DNA from: CAVQJU01 sp963755195
GTDB lineage: Bacteria > Acidobacteriota > Vicinamibacteria > Vicinamibacterales > CAVVIG01
Length of the DNA stretch: 64,000 nucleotides
NCBI GenBank assembly: GCA_963755195.1
Contig: CAVWIZ010000002.1
Coordinates: forward strand, 744,001-808,000
Direction: 5' to 3'
In this document: positions 18,194 to 26,636 of the stretch, piece by piece
Layout: every line of letters starts with the position of its first letter
Numbering within the stretch: the first letter of the stretch is position 1
Made by a program: the position numbers and the translations under genes
Notes under the pieces: generated by a model
The model's input: the letters and a program-made list of their open reading frames with translations, nothing else
What the model was told of the DNA's origin: nothing
The model's database searches: none

Positions 18194-18955
18194 TTACTTC
18201 GATCGTGGGACGACCAGGTCGCCCGAGAAGATGGCATCCCGCGCTTTGTTGATTCGGATGAGCGCCATGCTCTCGCCGACAGACACCACCAACCCCTCGC
18301 CGACCGACGCCAGCGGCATCCCGCCTTTGCCGAGATCGCGGTAAATCGCAAATCGGGCGCCGAGCGCGACATTCTGACTCACGCCCTGATCGATCAGCAT
18401 GAACTCACCCAGCCCGGCACTCTGCCGCTCTTCGGACCCAGACAGGATGCGACCAAGAGAGGTGAAGTTAGGTTCTCCGCTGGTGTCGACGAGCGCGATA
18501 TCGCCGGCAGGCAAGGTCGGCGTCTGGTAGGGTTCGAGATAGTCGCCCTCGAGGATGTCCCCGCACGCATGCTCGACGTTGATGATCGCCGTCGTGGCGT
18601 TCACGGCGACGACGCGCGCCCAGCCCGCCGTGTGGACGGTGTGCGCGAGCTTGTCCCCGTGGGTGGCGCCGGTTCGCACGACCCGCCGCATGAAGTACAG
18701 CTGGCCCAGTTGGACGCCGCGGTCGGTCCCGCCGCTCGTCACGAGCAGTTCCGGCGTGCCGAACACCGAGCGCGGAACGGCATCCTGCGAGCCGATGACA
18801 CGAAGGGCGTCGATCGCATCGAACGCCAGGGCTGGCGGTGGCGCGCACGCAACCGCGGTCTGGTCGGGAGTGGCGGTGTCGGACGTTTGCGCGGCGGCGC
18901 CGGACGCGACGAGCGCCAGAACGGCCGCGATGACGACGAATCGGTGCGAAGCCAT
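18194..18955 (-). CDS. Secreted protein with FlgT-C/SH3-like repeats, unknown function
   Basis: 253 residues with a signal peptide (MASHRFVVIAAVLALVASGA, then AAQ). The body has two similar beta-rich segments (GVQLGQLYFMRRVVRTGATH...GWARVVAVNATTAIINVEHA and NVALGARFAIYRDLGKGGMP...GEGLVVSVGESMALIRINKA). This pattern is reminiscent of FlgT C-terminal or similar surface-protein modules. A strong GGAGGA precedes the ATG, overlapping the bamD stop (TAG), so it is co-transcribed downstream of bamD and may be an envelope protein. The assignment is by pattern only. Confidence 0.65.
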   Translation of the reverse strand: MASHRFVVIAAVLALVASGAAAQTSDTATPDQTAVACAPPPALAFDAIDALRVIGSQDAVPRSVFGTPELLVTSGGTDRGVQLGQLYFMRRVVRTGATHGDKLAHTVHTAGWARVVAVNATTAIINVEHACGDILEGDYLEPYQTPTLPAGDIALVDTSGEPNFTSLGRILSGSEERQSAGLGEFMLIDQGVSQNVALGARFAIYRDLGKGGMPLASVGEGLVVSVGESMALIRINKARDAIFSGDLVVPRSK

Positions 18956-18963
18956 CAGTCCTC

Positions 18964-19773
18964 CTAAGACTTGTTTGCTGCCTGCGCCTTCAGGGTGGCA
19001 ATCCGTTTTTGGGCGTCTTGCAGGTGCTCGCTTTTCTGGAATTCGTTCACGAGCTTCTCGTAGTAGGGGAGCGCTTGGGCGTCGCGTCTGATCTTCACGT
19101 ACGATTCGGCGAGGTAGAAGTACACGGAATCGCGGCCGGAGTATTCCGGATCGCTCTTGAGCAGCGACGAAAACCGATCGATGGATCCGGGATACCACCG
19201 CTGTTTGTAATAGTAGAGCCCGACGCCGTAGTCGGCGGCGCCAAGGCGGTCGCGTGCCTCCCGCAGCCGCGCCTTGGCCTCCGGCAGGAGGCTGCTGTTC
19301 GGATAGCGCTGCACGAAGGTCTGGAACTCCCGGATGGCGTCGCGCGTTTCTGTTTGATCGCGCTGCGGCGCGCGCATCTGCCGGGAGTGCGCGAGACCGA
19401 GCTTGTACTGCGCGTAGTCGGCCCGGCGGTTGGTCGGGTAGAACGAGAGAAACTCGCGAAACTCGTTGATGGCGAGCACGAGGTTCTCCGAACCCCCTTC
19501 GCCGAGGTAGGTGTCGCCCACGCCGAGCTTCGCGTCCGGACGATACGGGCTCTGCGTGTAGGTTTCGACCACCTGCTTGAAGTACTCGCGCGACACGAGC
19601 CACCGCTTGGCTTGGAGCGCGTCGTTCCCCTTGTCGAAGAGGAATTTGTCTGGTTCCGACGTGCCGGCCGGGACGACCCCTCGCGTCGCGCCGCCGCACG
19701 CCAACGCCGCGCCGAGCGCGGCCCCGGCGAGCGTCAGGCGGCATCCACGGCCAAATCGAGCCAGTCCCTTCAC
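18964..19773 (-). CDS. bamD: Outer membrane assembly lipoprotein BamD
   Basis: A TPR lipoprotein of the BAM complex. 269 residues from the GTG at 19773, which has TTAGGAG in front. The signal ends in lipobox ALAC (LAGAALGAALACGG). TPR-like helices follow: FDKGNDALQAKRWLVSREYF, AINEFREFLSFYPTNRRADY, AIREFQTFVQRYPNSSLLPE, ALPYYEKLVNEFQKSEHLQD. The ATG at 19788 is an alternative start, but it lies before the ribosome site and inside the upstream pseudogene stop. Confidence 0.88.
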   Translation of the reverse strand: MKGLARFGRGCRLTLAGAALGAALACGGATRGVVPAGTSEPDKFLFDKGNDALQAKRWLVSREYFKQVVETYTQSPYRPDAKLGVGDTYLGEGGSENLVLAINEFREFLSFYPTNRRADYAQYKLGLAHSRQMRAPQRDQTETRDAIREFQTFVQRYPNSSLLPEAKARLREARDRLGAADYGVGLYYYKQRWYPGSIDRFSSLLKSDPEYSGRDSVYFYLAESYVKIRRDAQALPYYEKLVNEFQKSEHLQDAQKRIATLKAQAANKS

Positions 19774-19780
19774 AACACTC

Positions 19781-20024
19781 CTAACCATCGATATTGTACA
19801 CGCGACCGGGGATGCCGCGGACCGCCGCGGCGACCGTCGCGCTGACGGCATCGTGCACAAACGTGAAATCGCGTGTCTGTTCGCCGTCGCCGTACACGGT
19901 GATGGACTCGCCGCGAATCGCCGATCTGAGAAACTTGTGAAAGCCCATGTCCGGCCTTTGGCGCGGACCGCACACTGTGAAGTAGCGGAGAGAATCCAGC
20001 GGAGCCGGTGACGAGTGCCTTCAT
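19781..20024 (-). pseudogene. Internally deleted NAD-dependent sugar epimerase/dehydratase remnant
   Basis: Only two pieces of an extended short-chain dehydrogenase remain. The first is the N-terminal Rossmann start MKALVTGSAGF. It is joined directly, one frame off, to LRYFTVCGPRQRPDMGFHKF, then GESITVYGDGEQTRDFTFVH and GIPGRVYNIDG followed by TAG. About 150 residues with the catalytic YxxxK are missing between them, and the last 60-70 residues are missing after the stop. The start overlaps the ybgC stop (ATGA), as an intact operon member would. It is either a real deletion or an assembly collapse. Confidence 0.8.
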
Positions 20025-20419
20025 GTGAGATGCGCTTTGATGCGATCGGGCAGCCGGCGCGGGCGACCGCTGCGATCCACGGCGGCGTGCACGGTCCGTC
20101 CGGTGGCCACAATTTGGTTGTCGGCCGGCCTCACGACCTCGTAGGTGAAGGCGACGCGCGCCGGAGACAGGAGCGTCGCCGCCGTCCGAATCTCCAGGTC
20201 GTCGTCGTACCTGGCCGGCTGCGTGTAGTCGCAGTGCGCTTCGATGACCGGCAGAAACACCCCGTCTTTTTCCAGGTCGCGGTACGTCGAGCCCGCGACG
20301 CGCAGCAGGTCGGTGCGTCCGACTTCGAACCAGACGAAGTAGTTGGAATGATAGACGACCCCCATCTGATCCGTTTCGGCGTAGCGCACCCGCACGCGGG
20401 ACGTCGCGGTGGCACTCAA
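20021..20419 (-). CDS. ybgC: Hotdog-fold acyl-CoA thioesterase, YbgC/FadM type
   Basis: 132 residues, family length. It contains RYAETDQMGVVYHSNYFVWF (catalytic Asp in the hotdog helix region), EVGRTDLLRVAGSTYRDLEK, PARYDDDLEIRTAATLLSPA and a long strand end. It overlaps rpe by 4 nt upstream and the epimerase remnant by 3 nt downstream, so it is in the middle of a tight minus-strand operon. Confidence 0.92.
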   Translation of the reverse strand: MSATATSRVRVRYAETDQMGVVYHSNYFVWFEVGRTDLLRVAGSTYRDLEKDGVFLPVIEAHCDYTQPARYDDDLEIRTAATLLSPARVAFTYEVVRPADNQIVATGRTVHAAVDRSGRPRRLPDRIKAHLT

Positions 20420-21099
20420 CGGGAGACAGGCGACCGAAGGGCGGCCGCGGCGGCGGCCTTCAGATCGCGGGTGGCCCGTTCGGGATCTGGCGAGTGAAAC
20501 ACGGCCGATCCGGCGACGAGAATTCGTGCGCCGGCCGAGACCACCCGTCCGACGTTCGTGAGATCGATGCCGCCGTCGATTTCGACGGGCGCCGCGTTGC
20601 CGGCGCGGTCGAGCAGGGTCCTCACCTCCCGCACCTTAGACTCGCTGCGCGGGATGAAAGTCTGCCCGCCAAACCCGGGGTTGACCGACATGACGAGCAC
20701 GAAGTCGACATCGCCCGCGATGGCCTCGAGAGCGCTCGCCGGCGTGGCCGGGTTCAGCACCACGCCGGCCTTGACTCCGAGCGCCTGGATGGCATGGACC
20801 GTCCGGTGCAGGTGCGGCAGCACCTCGACGTGCACGGACATATAGGCCGCGCCCGCCGCGGCAAACGCCTCGATGAACCGATCGGGCTCGCTGATCATCA
20901 GGTGGACGTCGAGCGGCACCTTGACGACGCGTTTCAGCGAGGAGACGACGGGTGGACCGATCGTGATGTTCGGGACGAAATGGCCGTCCATCACGTCGAC
21001 GTGAATGAGATCGGCGCCGCCGCGTTCGACGGCGGCAATGGCCTGGCCGAGCGCGGCGAAGTCGGCCGACAGAATCGACGGGGCGATGAGCACGCTCAC
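20416..21099 (-). CDS. rpe: Ribulose-phosphate 3-epimerase
   Basis: Interconverts ribulose-5-P and xylulose-5-P. 227 residues. It shows IAPSILSADFAALGQAIAAV, the metal/catalytic motif LIHVDVMDGHFVPNITIGP, VPLDVHLMISEPDRFIEAF, LVMSVNPGFGGQTFIP and PVEIDGGIDLTNV. It overlaps ybgC (ATGA) and the upstream PASTA gene, consistent with translational coupling. Confidence 0.97.
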   Translation of the reverse strand: MSVLIAPSILSADFAALGQAIAAVERGGADLIHVDVMDGHFVPNITIGPPVVSSLKRVVKVPLDVHLMISEPDRFIEAFAAAGAAYMSVHVEVLPHLHRTVHAIQALGVKAGVVLNPATPASALEAIAGDVDFVLVMSVNPGFGGQTFIPRSESKVREVRTLLDRAGNAAPVEIDGGIDLTNVGRVVSAGARILVAGSAVFHSPDPERATRDLKAAAAAALRSPVSR

Positions 21100-21828
21100 C
21101 GGCTGACCTCGAGCGAAATGGGTTCGCCCGGCGCGATCTGAAACCCCGCCTGGGGGCTCTGGCGCAAGACGACGCCTGCCGGGATGCCTGGATAGGGGTT
21201 CGAGCCGACGACGGCCACGCGAAAGGCCCGCTGCCGAAAGACCTCAGCGGCGCGCTCGCCGTTCACGCCGATGAGGTCGGGCATCACGTAGCTCGCGCCG
21301 CGCTCTCCGCGGTTGACCAGGAGCGACACGCTCGAGCCGGCCGTCTTCGGCTGCGGCTCCTGTGCCACGACGACCTCCGACGGATAGTCTTCGGATCGGA
21401 TTTCGGCGATGCTCGTCAGGGCAAAACCATCCTGGGTGAGCCGCAGCTGCGCGGTCCGCTCGGTTTCGCCGGTGAGCGCGGGCACCGTCGAGGCGCGCGG
21501 GCCGGCGCTCAGCCACACCTTCACCGTGCGTTGACGGCGGGCGGTCGATCCGGGCGTCGGCTCCTGCGCGAGAATGCGGCCGGCGGCAATCTTCGGATCG
21601 ACCCGGCGCGTCTCGTCGACCTTCAACGCGAGGCCCGAGGCCGGCCGCGGTTCCCGTCGCTTCGTTGGCCGTGCGGTTGGTGAAATCCGGCACCTGCACT
21701 TCGCGCGCGCGAAGCGCGAGGCGCATGGACGCCGCCGCGAAGAGCACGTAGGTGGCGACGAGTGCGCTGGCGAGCAGCAGCAGTTTGCCCGCGGTCCACA
21801 CGCGGGTTCTCAGGGCCATCAATGCCAA
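21096..21828 (-). CDS. Membrane-anchored triple-PASTA protein (one apparent frameshift)
   Basis: About 243 residues. One N-terminal transmembrane helix (AGKLLLLASALVATYVLFAA) precedes three PASTA repeats: VPDFTNRTANEA..., VPALTGETERTAQLRLTQDG and MPDLIGVNGERAAEVFRQRA, the last ending in FQIAPGEPISLEVSR. PASTA domains bind muropeptides or uncross-linked peptidoglycan, but no kinase or PBP domain is attached. An extra C near 21650 shifts the frame inside the first repeat. Position between rsmB and rpe is common in this lineage. Confidence 0.85.
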
Positions 21829-21865
21829 ATCGTACTACAAGTCAGGCGGAGGCGAGTGCCACGCT

Positions 21866-23237
21866 TCAGGCCTGCCGCTGCAGTACCGCGCCGAAAAACA
21901 TTTCCAGCGCGTGCAGGTGCGGCGTGGTCCGCAGGTAGCCCCGATCGTCCACGACCGCGCCTCGGCAGCAGTCGCGATCGTCCGGGCATCCACGAGCGAG
22001 AAGTGGGCGGATTCGGCGAGAAACGCGTCAACCACGTCGTCGTTTTCTTCAGGCTCGCTCGAGCACGTCGCGTAGATCAGCCGCCCGCCCGGCGCGACGC
22101 ACGCGGCGGCGTGGTCGAGCATGCGGCGTTGGTCCAGGGCGAGCGCCGCCAGGTCGGTTTCGCGCCGGCGCCACCGGATGTCCGGATCGCGGCGCAGCGT
22201 GCCAAGGCCCGAGCACGGGGCGTCGACCAGCACGCAGTCGAACAGGCTGCGAAAACGGGAGCGGCTGCTTGCACGTCCGCCTGGACGATGCGGACGCACG
22301 CGGCGCCGCCGGCGCGCTGGCAGCACGGTGCGCCGCAACAGCGCGATGCGTCTGCTCGCGGACATCGCACGCGACCAGCAGTCCGCCGCCCGCCATGGCC
22401 GCCGCCAGCGCCGTCGCCTTGCCTCCCGGCGATGCGCAGGTGTCGAGCACGCGGCGTCCGGGCGCCGGACCGGCCAGAAGCGAGACGAGCTGCGACGCTT
22501 CGTCCTGCACGACGAACCAACCGTCTGCCAGCCCCGGGCCTTGAGCGGTTGGCCCTCCTCGACGACGAGCGCGTCCGGGCGCAAAGCGCCCCGGCAGCAC
22601 GTCGCACGCCCGCGTGAGCCAGCCGGTCGGCGAGCTCCTCGGGTGTGAGCTTCAGCCGATTGACTCGCAGCGTCAGCGGCGCCGGCGTGTTGTTGAACTC
22701 GAGCCAGCGTTCGGTCGTTTCGAAGCCGAGCCGATCGTACCAACGCGCCGCGAGCCAGCGCGGATGCGAGAGCGTGGTGCTCGAAGTAGTCGAGGGCGGC
22801 GGTCGCGGTCGGCCGGATCGGCCGGCCGCGGCGGCAGCGGCAGCGCGCCGCGTTGCCGCGACAGCCGTCGAAGCACGGCGTTGACGAAGCCGGAGGCGCT
22901 CCGTCTTCCTGACTCGGCGAGCCAGGTCCACCGCGTCGTCCACGACGGCCGCCGCCGGAACGCGGGTGAGGTAGAGCAGTTGATAGGCGCTCAGCCGCAG
23001 GATGGTCACGATTTCGGGATCGAGACGATCGATCGGACGCGCGGCGACTGCGCGATGAGATGGTCGAGCGCGGCGCGCCAGCGCTCGACGCCGGTGGCAA
23101 TCTCGGCGACGAGGGCCCGGTCGCGGTCGTCGTCGAGCGCCTCGCGGGAGTGCGCGAGGGCCGCCGGCAGATCGGCTCGTCCCGTGGACACCGCGCTGGA
23201 GCACGTCGAACGCGGCGACTCGTGCCGGGGCGATCAT
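21866..23237 (-). CDS. rsmB: 16S rRNA (cytosine-967-C5)-methyltransferase (heavily frameshifted)
   Basis: About 455 residues when pieces are joined. NusB-like N-terminus: PARVAAFDVLQRGVHGTSRA, IVTILRLSAYQLLYLTRVPA, FVNAVLRRLSRQ. Middle: WLEFNNTPAPLTLRVNRLKL. SAM-binding TCASPGGKATALAAAMAGGG; catalytic VDAPCSGLGTLRRDPDIRW; YATCSSEPEENDDVVDAFL; end LHALEMFFGAVLQRQA then TGA at 21866. Both active-site Cys motifs (PCS and TCS) are intact. At least five indels break the frame, with every segment conserved, so sequencing error is more likely than decay. Its ATG overlaps the fmt stop. Confidence 0.85.
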
Positions 23238-24172
23238 GCGCGCGCGTGAAATACCGCGCCGGCGCCAGCGGATGGCCGGCCAGGAATTCACGCGCGGACA
23301 TCGGTCGCTTGCCCTCGGCCTGAATGCTCAGGACGCTCACGATGCCGCTTCCGGCCGCGACGCGCAGGCGATCGCCGCTGGCGTCGAGGATCGTCCCGCC
23401 CGGCGCGTCTGACGGCTCACGCGACGGCCGCGGATCGAAGGAGGATGAAGCGCCGCCCGCCGAGAAACGTGAACGCGTGCGGCCACGGATGCAGGCCGCG
23501 AATGAGGTTGTGGATGCGCTCGGCCGGCCAGCGACCAGTCGATCCGGCCGTCGTCCTTCGTGAGCCGCGGTGCGTAGGTGGCGTCGGCGTCGTCTTGGGG
23601 AACCTCGCGCAGACGGCCCTCGACGAGCTCGTCGATCGTCGAGACGCAGCAGAGTCCGCGCCGAGGCGGGCGAGATCGCGCTCGACTTCGTCGCTCGTGT
23701 CGTCGGGTCCGATGGGGCGACGCACCGTCGCCAGCATCGGTCCGGCGTCGAGCGCCTTGACGACGCGCATGATCGTCACGCCGGTCGCCGCGTCGCCGTC
23801 GATGACGGCACGGTGCACGGGCGCCGCGCCTCGATAGCCTGGGCAGGAGCGATGCGTGGACGTTGATCATTCCGAGCGGCGGCGTCGCCAGCACGGCGTC
23901 CGTCAGGATCTTGCCGTAGGCCGCGACGACGCCCAGATCGGCGCCGAACCCGGCCAGCGCCGCCACGAACGCGGCGTCCTTGATCGAGTCGGGCTGGACG
24001 ACGGGCAGGCCCGCCTCGAGCGCGCGACGCTTCACCGGGGCGTACGTCGGTCTGGTGACCGCGGCCGCGAGGGCGATCGGGCTGCGTCACGACGCCGACG
24101 ACGGCGTGGCGGGATGCGAGCAGCGCGTCGAGCGTCGGGACGGCGAAGGCCGGCGTGCCGAAGAAACACCAC
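23234..24172 (-). CDS. fmt: Methionyl-tRNA formyltransferase (heavily frameshifted)
   Basis: About 312 residues. Pieces in order: RVVFFGTPAFAVPTLDALLA, VVTQPDRPRGRG, GVVAAYGKILTDAVLATPPL, the catalytic region INVHASLLPRYRGAAPVHRA, GVTIMRVVKALDAGPMLATV, TYAPRLTKDDGRIDWSLA, IRGLHPWPHAFTFLGGRRF, and the C-terminal OB-like domain DASGDRLRVAAGSGIVSVLS...PMSAREFLAGHPLAPGAVF. GTG 24172 is the first start giving the family N-terminus. About six indels split it. It follows def directly and its stop overlaps rsmB, so it is an operon member. Confidence 0.87.
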
Positions 24173-24190
24173 CCGGAGCGTGCGCGGTCG

Positions 24191-24701
24191 CTACCATTTG
24201 CCGGCGCGCGTCAGCTTGCGAATCCGCCGGACGATGAGATCGCGCTTGACGCCGCGCAGGTGATCGATGAACAGCTTGCCGTCGAGATGATCCATCTCGT
24301 GCTGAAACGCGCGCGCCAGCAGCCCCGAGCCTTCGTGCTCATGGGCTTGTCCCGCGCGGTCGAGGCCCTTGACCACCGCACGCATCGGTCGCACCACCGT
24401 CGCGTTGAAGCCAGGCACGCTGAGGCAGCCTTCTTCCTCGAGCTGCATGCCGTCGCGGGAGACGAACTCCGGATTCACCATGACGATGGGCCCGGCCGGA
24501 TCGCGGCCGAGCGAGATGTCGACGACGAAGATCCGCAGAGGTATGCCGATCTGCGGAGCCGCCAGGCCGATGCCCAGGCGCGGCATACATCGTCTCGATC
24601 ATGTCGTCGATGAGGTGCTCGATCTCGGGGGTGACGACATCGACTCGCTGAGCCGGCTCGTGGAGGATGCCGTCGCCGTACTTGAGAATCGGTCGAATCA
24701 C
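24191..24701 (-). CDS. def: Peptide deformylase (one apparent frameshift)
   Basis: Removes the formyl group from nascent N-termini. 170 residues. All three metal-site motifs are present: GIGLAAPQ, EEGCLSVP and QHEMDHLDG. One extra G near 24583 splits AAPGIGLAAP. The start (GTG 24701) has no clear ribosome site; only 20 nt upstream begins the inverted-repeat cassette carrying the GxxExxY gene, which seems to have replaced the original leader. It is followed by fmt. Confidence 0.93.
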
Positions 24702-24720
24702 GATGGCGATGACGACGATA

Positions 24721-25266
24721 AACGCAGAGCACGCAGAGCACGCAGAGTGTTCACTATTCTTGAAAGTCGTTGACGACTCGCTTCAGACCGTCTCGTGTGA
24801 GCCAGCTGACGTTGAAGTTGAACAAGAGGCCGACTGGGCGTTGCGCGAAACGCAAATACGAAAGAAGCTGTGCCGAGTGCACCCGTTCGAGTTTTTCGAT
24901 GGACTTGACCTCCACGATCACCGCATCTTCGACGAGCAGATCGATCCGATAACCACAGTCCAATCGTTCGCCGCGGTAAATCACGGGCAAAGCTTTCTGG
25001 CGTTCGATGGTCAGGTCGCGACTCAGGAGCTCGAACGCGAGGCAGGCTTCGTAAGCCTGCTCGAGCAGGCCTGGGCCCAGGTGCCGGTGCACCTCGACGG
25101 CTGCGCTGATGATCGCCTCCGTCAGCGCGTTCAAGCCGGCAATCATGACCGGCGGCCCATGCAAGAAGCATGGCGGCTGAGAACGCCGGGGTTTGCTCGG
25201 ATGTTGCTAGGCGGCACCGAAAGGAAGGCAATTTCTTCACTCTGCGATCTCTGCGGTCTCTGCGTT
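24721..25266. mobile_element. Putative cassette: GxxExxY gene bounded by 29-bp inverted 9-mer arrays
   Basis: The left end (24721-24749) is three ACGCAGAGC-type units. The right end (25238-25266) is the inverted counterpart (CTCTGCGAT / CTCTGCGGT / CTCTGCGTT). Aligned as inverted repeats they match at 25 of 29 positions, and similarity continues a few bases outward (GACGACGA / TCGTCGTC). The only gene inside is the GxxExxY gene. The left end lies just before def, and the right end runs into the aroC stop. No transposase is present, so mobility is inference. Confidence 0.5.
24754..25146 (-). CDS. GxxExxY protein (PD-(D/E)XK nuclease-like)
   Basis: 130 residues from the ATG at 25146 (an ATG at 25164 is possible). 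It carries the family-naming motif GPGLLEQAYEACLAFEL near the start. A nuclease-like core follows: DCGYRIDLLVEDAVIVEVKS, with D and ExK in the PD-(D/E)XK spacing, then LSYLRFAQRPVGLLFNFNV and a terminal LKRVVNDF. Members of this family are small, occur in many copies in some genomes, and have no established role. It interrupts the otherwise tight aroC-def-fmt order and sits in an inverted-repeat cassette. Confidence 0.88.
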   Translation of the reverse strand: MIAGLNALTEAIISAAVEVHRHLGPGLLEQAYEACLAFELLSRDLTIERQKALPVIYRGERLDCGYRIDLLVEDAVIVEVKSIEKLERVHSAQLLSYLRFAQRPVGLLFNFNVSWLTRDGLKRVVNDFQE

Positions 25267-26499
25267 TTTCGTCGTCGTCAACGTCTGTCGCGCAAATCGC
25301 GCCGCCGTCCGCTCGCGGAAGGCCCGCCAGTTGGCCTGCAGCTCGTCGATGGAGTCGCCGCCGAACTTCTCGAGAAGCGCGTCGGCGAGAACGAACGCGA
25401 CCATGGCTTCGGCCACGACGGCGGCGGCCGGGACTGCGCAGACGTCGCTCCGTTCGATCGCGGCGGGGCTCTCGTCCATCGTGGCGAGGTCGACCGAGCG
25501 GAGCGGCTTCATCAACGTCGCGATCGGCTTCATGTAGATCGACACGCGAAGGTCCTCGCCGTTGGTCACGCCGCCCTCGAGCCCGCCGGCATTGTTGGTC
25601 GGACGCGTGAGCGCGATGCCGCTCGGCGGGTGGGCCCCGGGATGAACGTGGCGCGGCAGGATCTCGTCGTGCACGCGCGAACCGGGCAGGGACGCCGCGC
25701 CGGGGCCGCGGCCGATCCCCACGCCTTTGATGGCGGGAATCGACATCAGGGCCTGCGCCAGGCGGCCGTCGAGCTTGCGGTCCCATTGAACGTAGCTGCC
25801 GAGCCCCGGAGGGACGCCCCGGGCGATCACCTCGAAGCTTCCGCCCATCGTGTCGCCGGCCTCACGAGCGCCGTCGATCGCCGCAATCATCTCGCGCTCG
25901 ACGTCCGCGTCGACGCAGTGCAGCGGAGTGTCGGCGCCGATGTCGCGCGCCTCTTCGTACGTCACGGCGAGCGGATCGGGGAGCGCCACCGGGCCAATCG
26001 CGAAGACGTGGCTCACGATGTCGGTGCCGACGGCCGCCAGGAGCTGGCGGGCAAGGGCGCCGACGGCCACGCGCGCGGCCGTCTCACGGGCGCTGGCGCG
26101 CTCGAGGACGTTGCGGATGTCCTCGTGTCCGTACTTCACGACGCCGGCCAGATCGGCGTGGCCGGGGCGTGGCCGCGTCACGAGCGGGCGATCGGCCCCG
26201 GACGCCTCGGGCGGCTGGACCGCCTCGACGTGCATGGTGCGCTGCCAGTTCTCCCAGTCTTTGTTGGGAATCATCAGCGCAATGGGTCCGCCGGTGGTCA
26301 CGCCGTGGCGGATACCGCTCAAGGCCTCGGCGCGGTCCGACTCGATGGCCATGCGCCGGCCGCGACCGTATCCGCCCTGACGCCGTCGGAGATTGGCCGT
26401 GATGGCATCGAAATCGATGGCCAGGCCCGCCGGCATGCCATCGACGATCGTGACGAGCGCCTTGCCGTGCGACTCGCCGGCGGTGAGAAATCGCAGCAT
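25237..26499 (-). CDS. aroC: Chorismate synthase with repeat-derived C-terminal tail
   Basis: 420 residues; makes chorismate from EPSP using reduced FMN. It shows RFLTAGESHGKALVTIVDGM, the FMN region RPRPGHADLAGVVKYGHEDI, RASARETAARVAVGALARQL, SIPAIKGVGIGRG, TNNAGGLEGGVTNGEDL and MKPIATLMKPLRSVDL. The last ten residues, KNAETAEIAE, are encoded by the 9-bp array at the cassette border (AAC GCA GAG, ACC GCA GAG, ATC GCA GAG, then TGA), so the natural stop was lost and replaced. It is divergent from the sigma-54 activator. Confidence 0.95.
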   Translation of the reverse strand: MLRFLTAGESHGKALVTIVDGMPAGLAIDFDAITANLRRRQGGYGRGRRMAIESDRAEALSGIRHGVTTGGPIALMIPNKDWENWQRTMHVEAVQPPEASGADRPLVTRPRPGHADLAGVVKYGHEDIRNVLERASARETAARVAVGALARQLLAAVGTDIVSHVFAIGPVALPDPLAVTYEEARDIGADTPLHCVDADVEREMIAAIDGAREAGDTMGGSFEVIARGVPPGLGSYVQWDRKLDGRLAQALMSIPAIKGVGIGRGPGAASLPGSRVHDEILPRHVHPGAHPPSGIALTRPTNNAGGLEGGVTNGEDLRVSIYMKPIATLMKPLRSVDLATMDESPAAIERSDVCAVPAAAVVAEAMVAFVLADALLEKFGGDSIDELQANWRAFRERTAARFARQTLTTTKNAETAEIAE

Positions 26500-26636
26500 C
26501 GGACCGTCATTTTATCCGAAAAAACTGCGCGCTCTGATTCCGCGCGCGGATGCGCGCCGCAGAAGGTCGAGGAACGCTCAGCAATGTCGAGCGAGAACGA
26601 GTGAAGGTCGTTGGGCGACGATCTTGCACCACGTCG

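Noticed and set aside
24667..26604. A 645-residue open frame on the plus strand
   Set aside because: It is antisense to aroC and the GxxExxY gene, which are both well supported.
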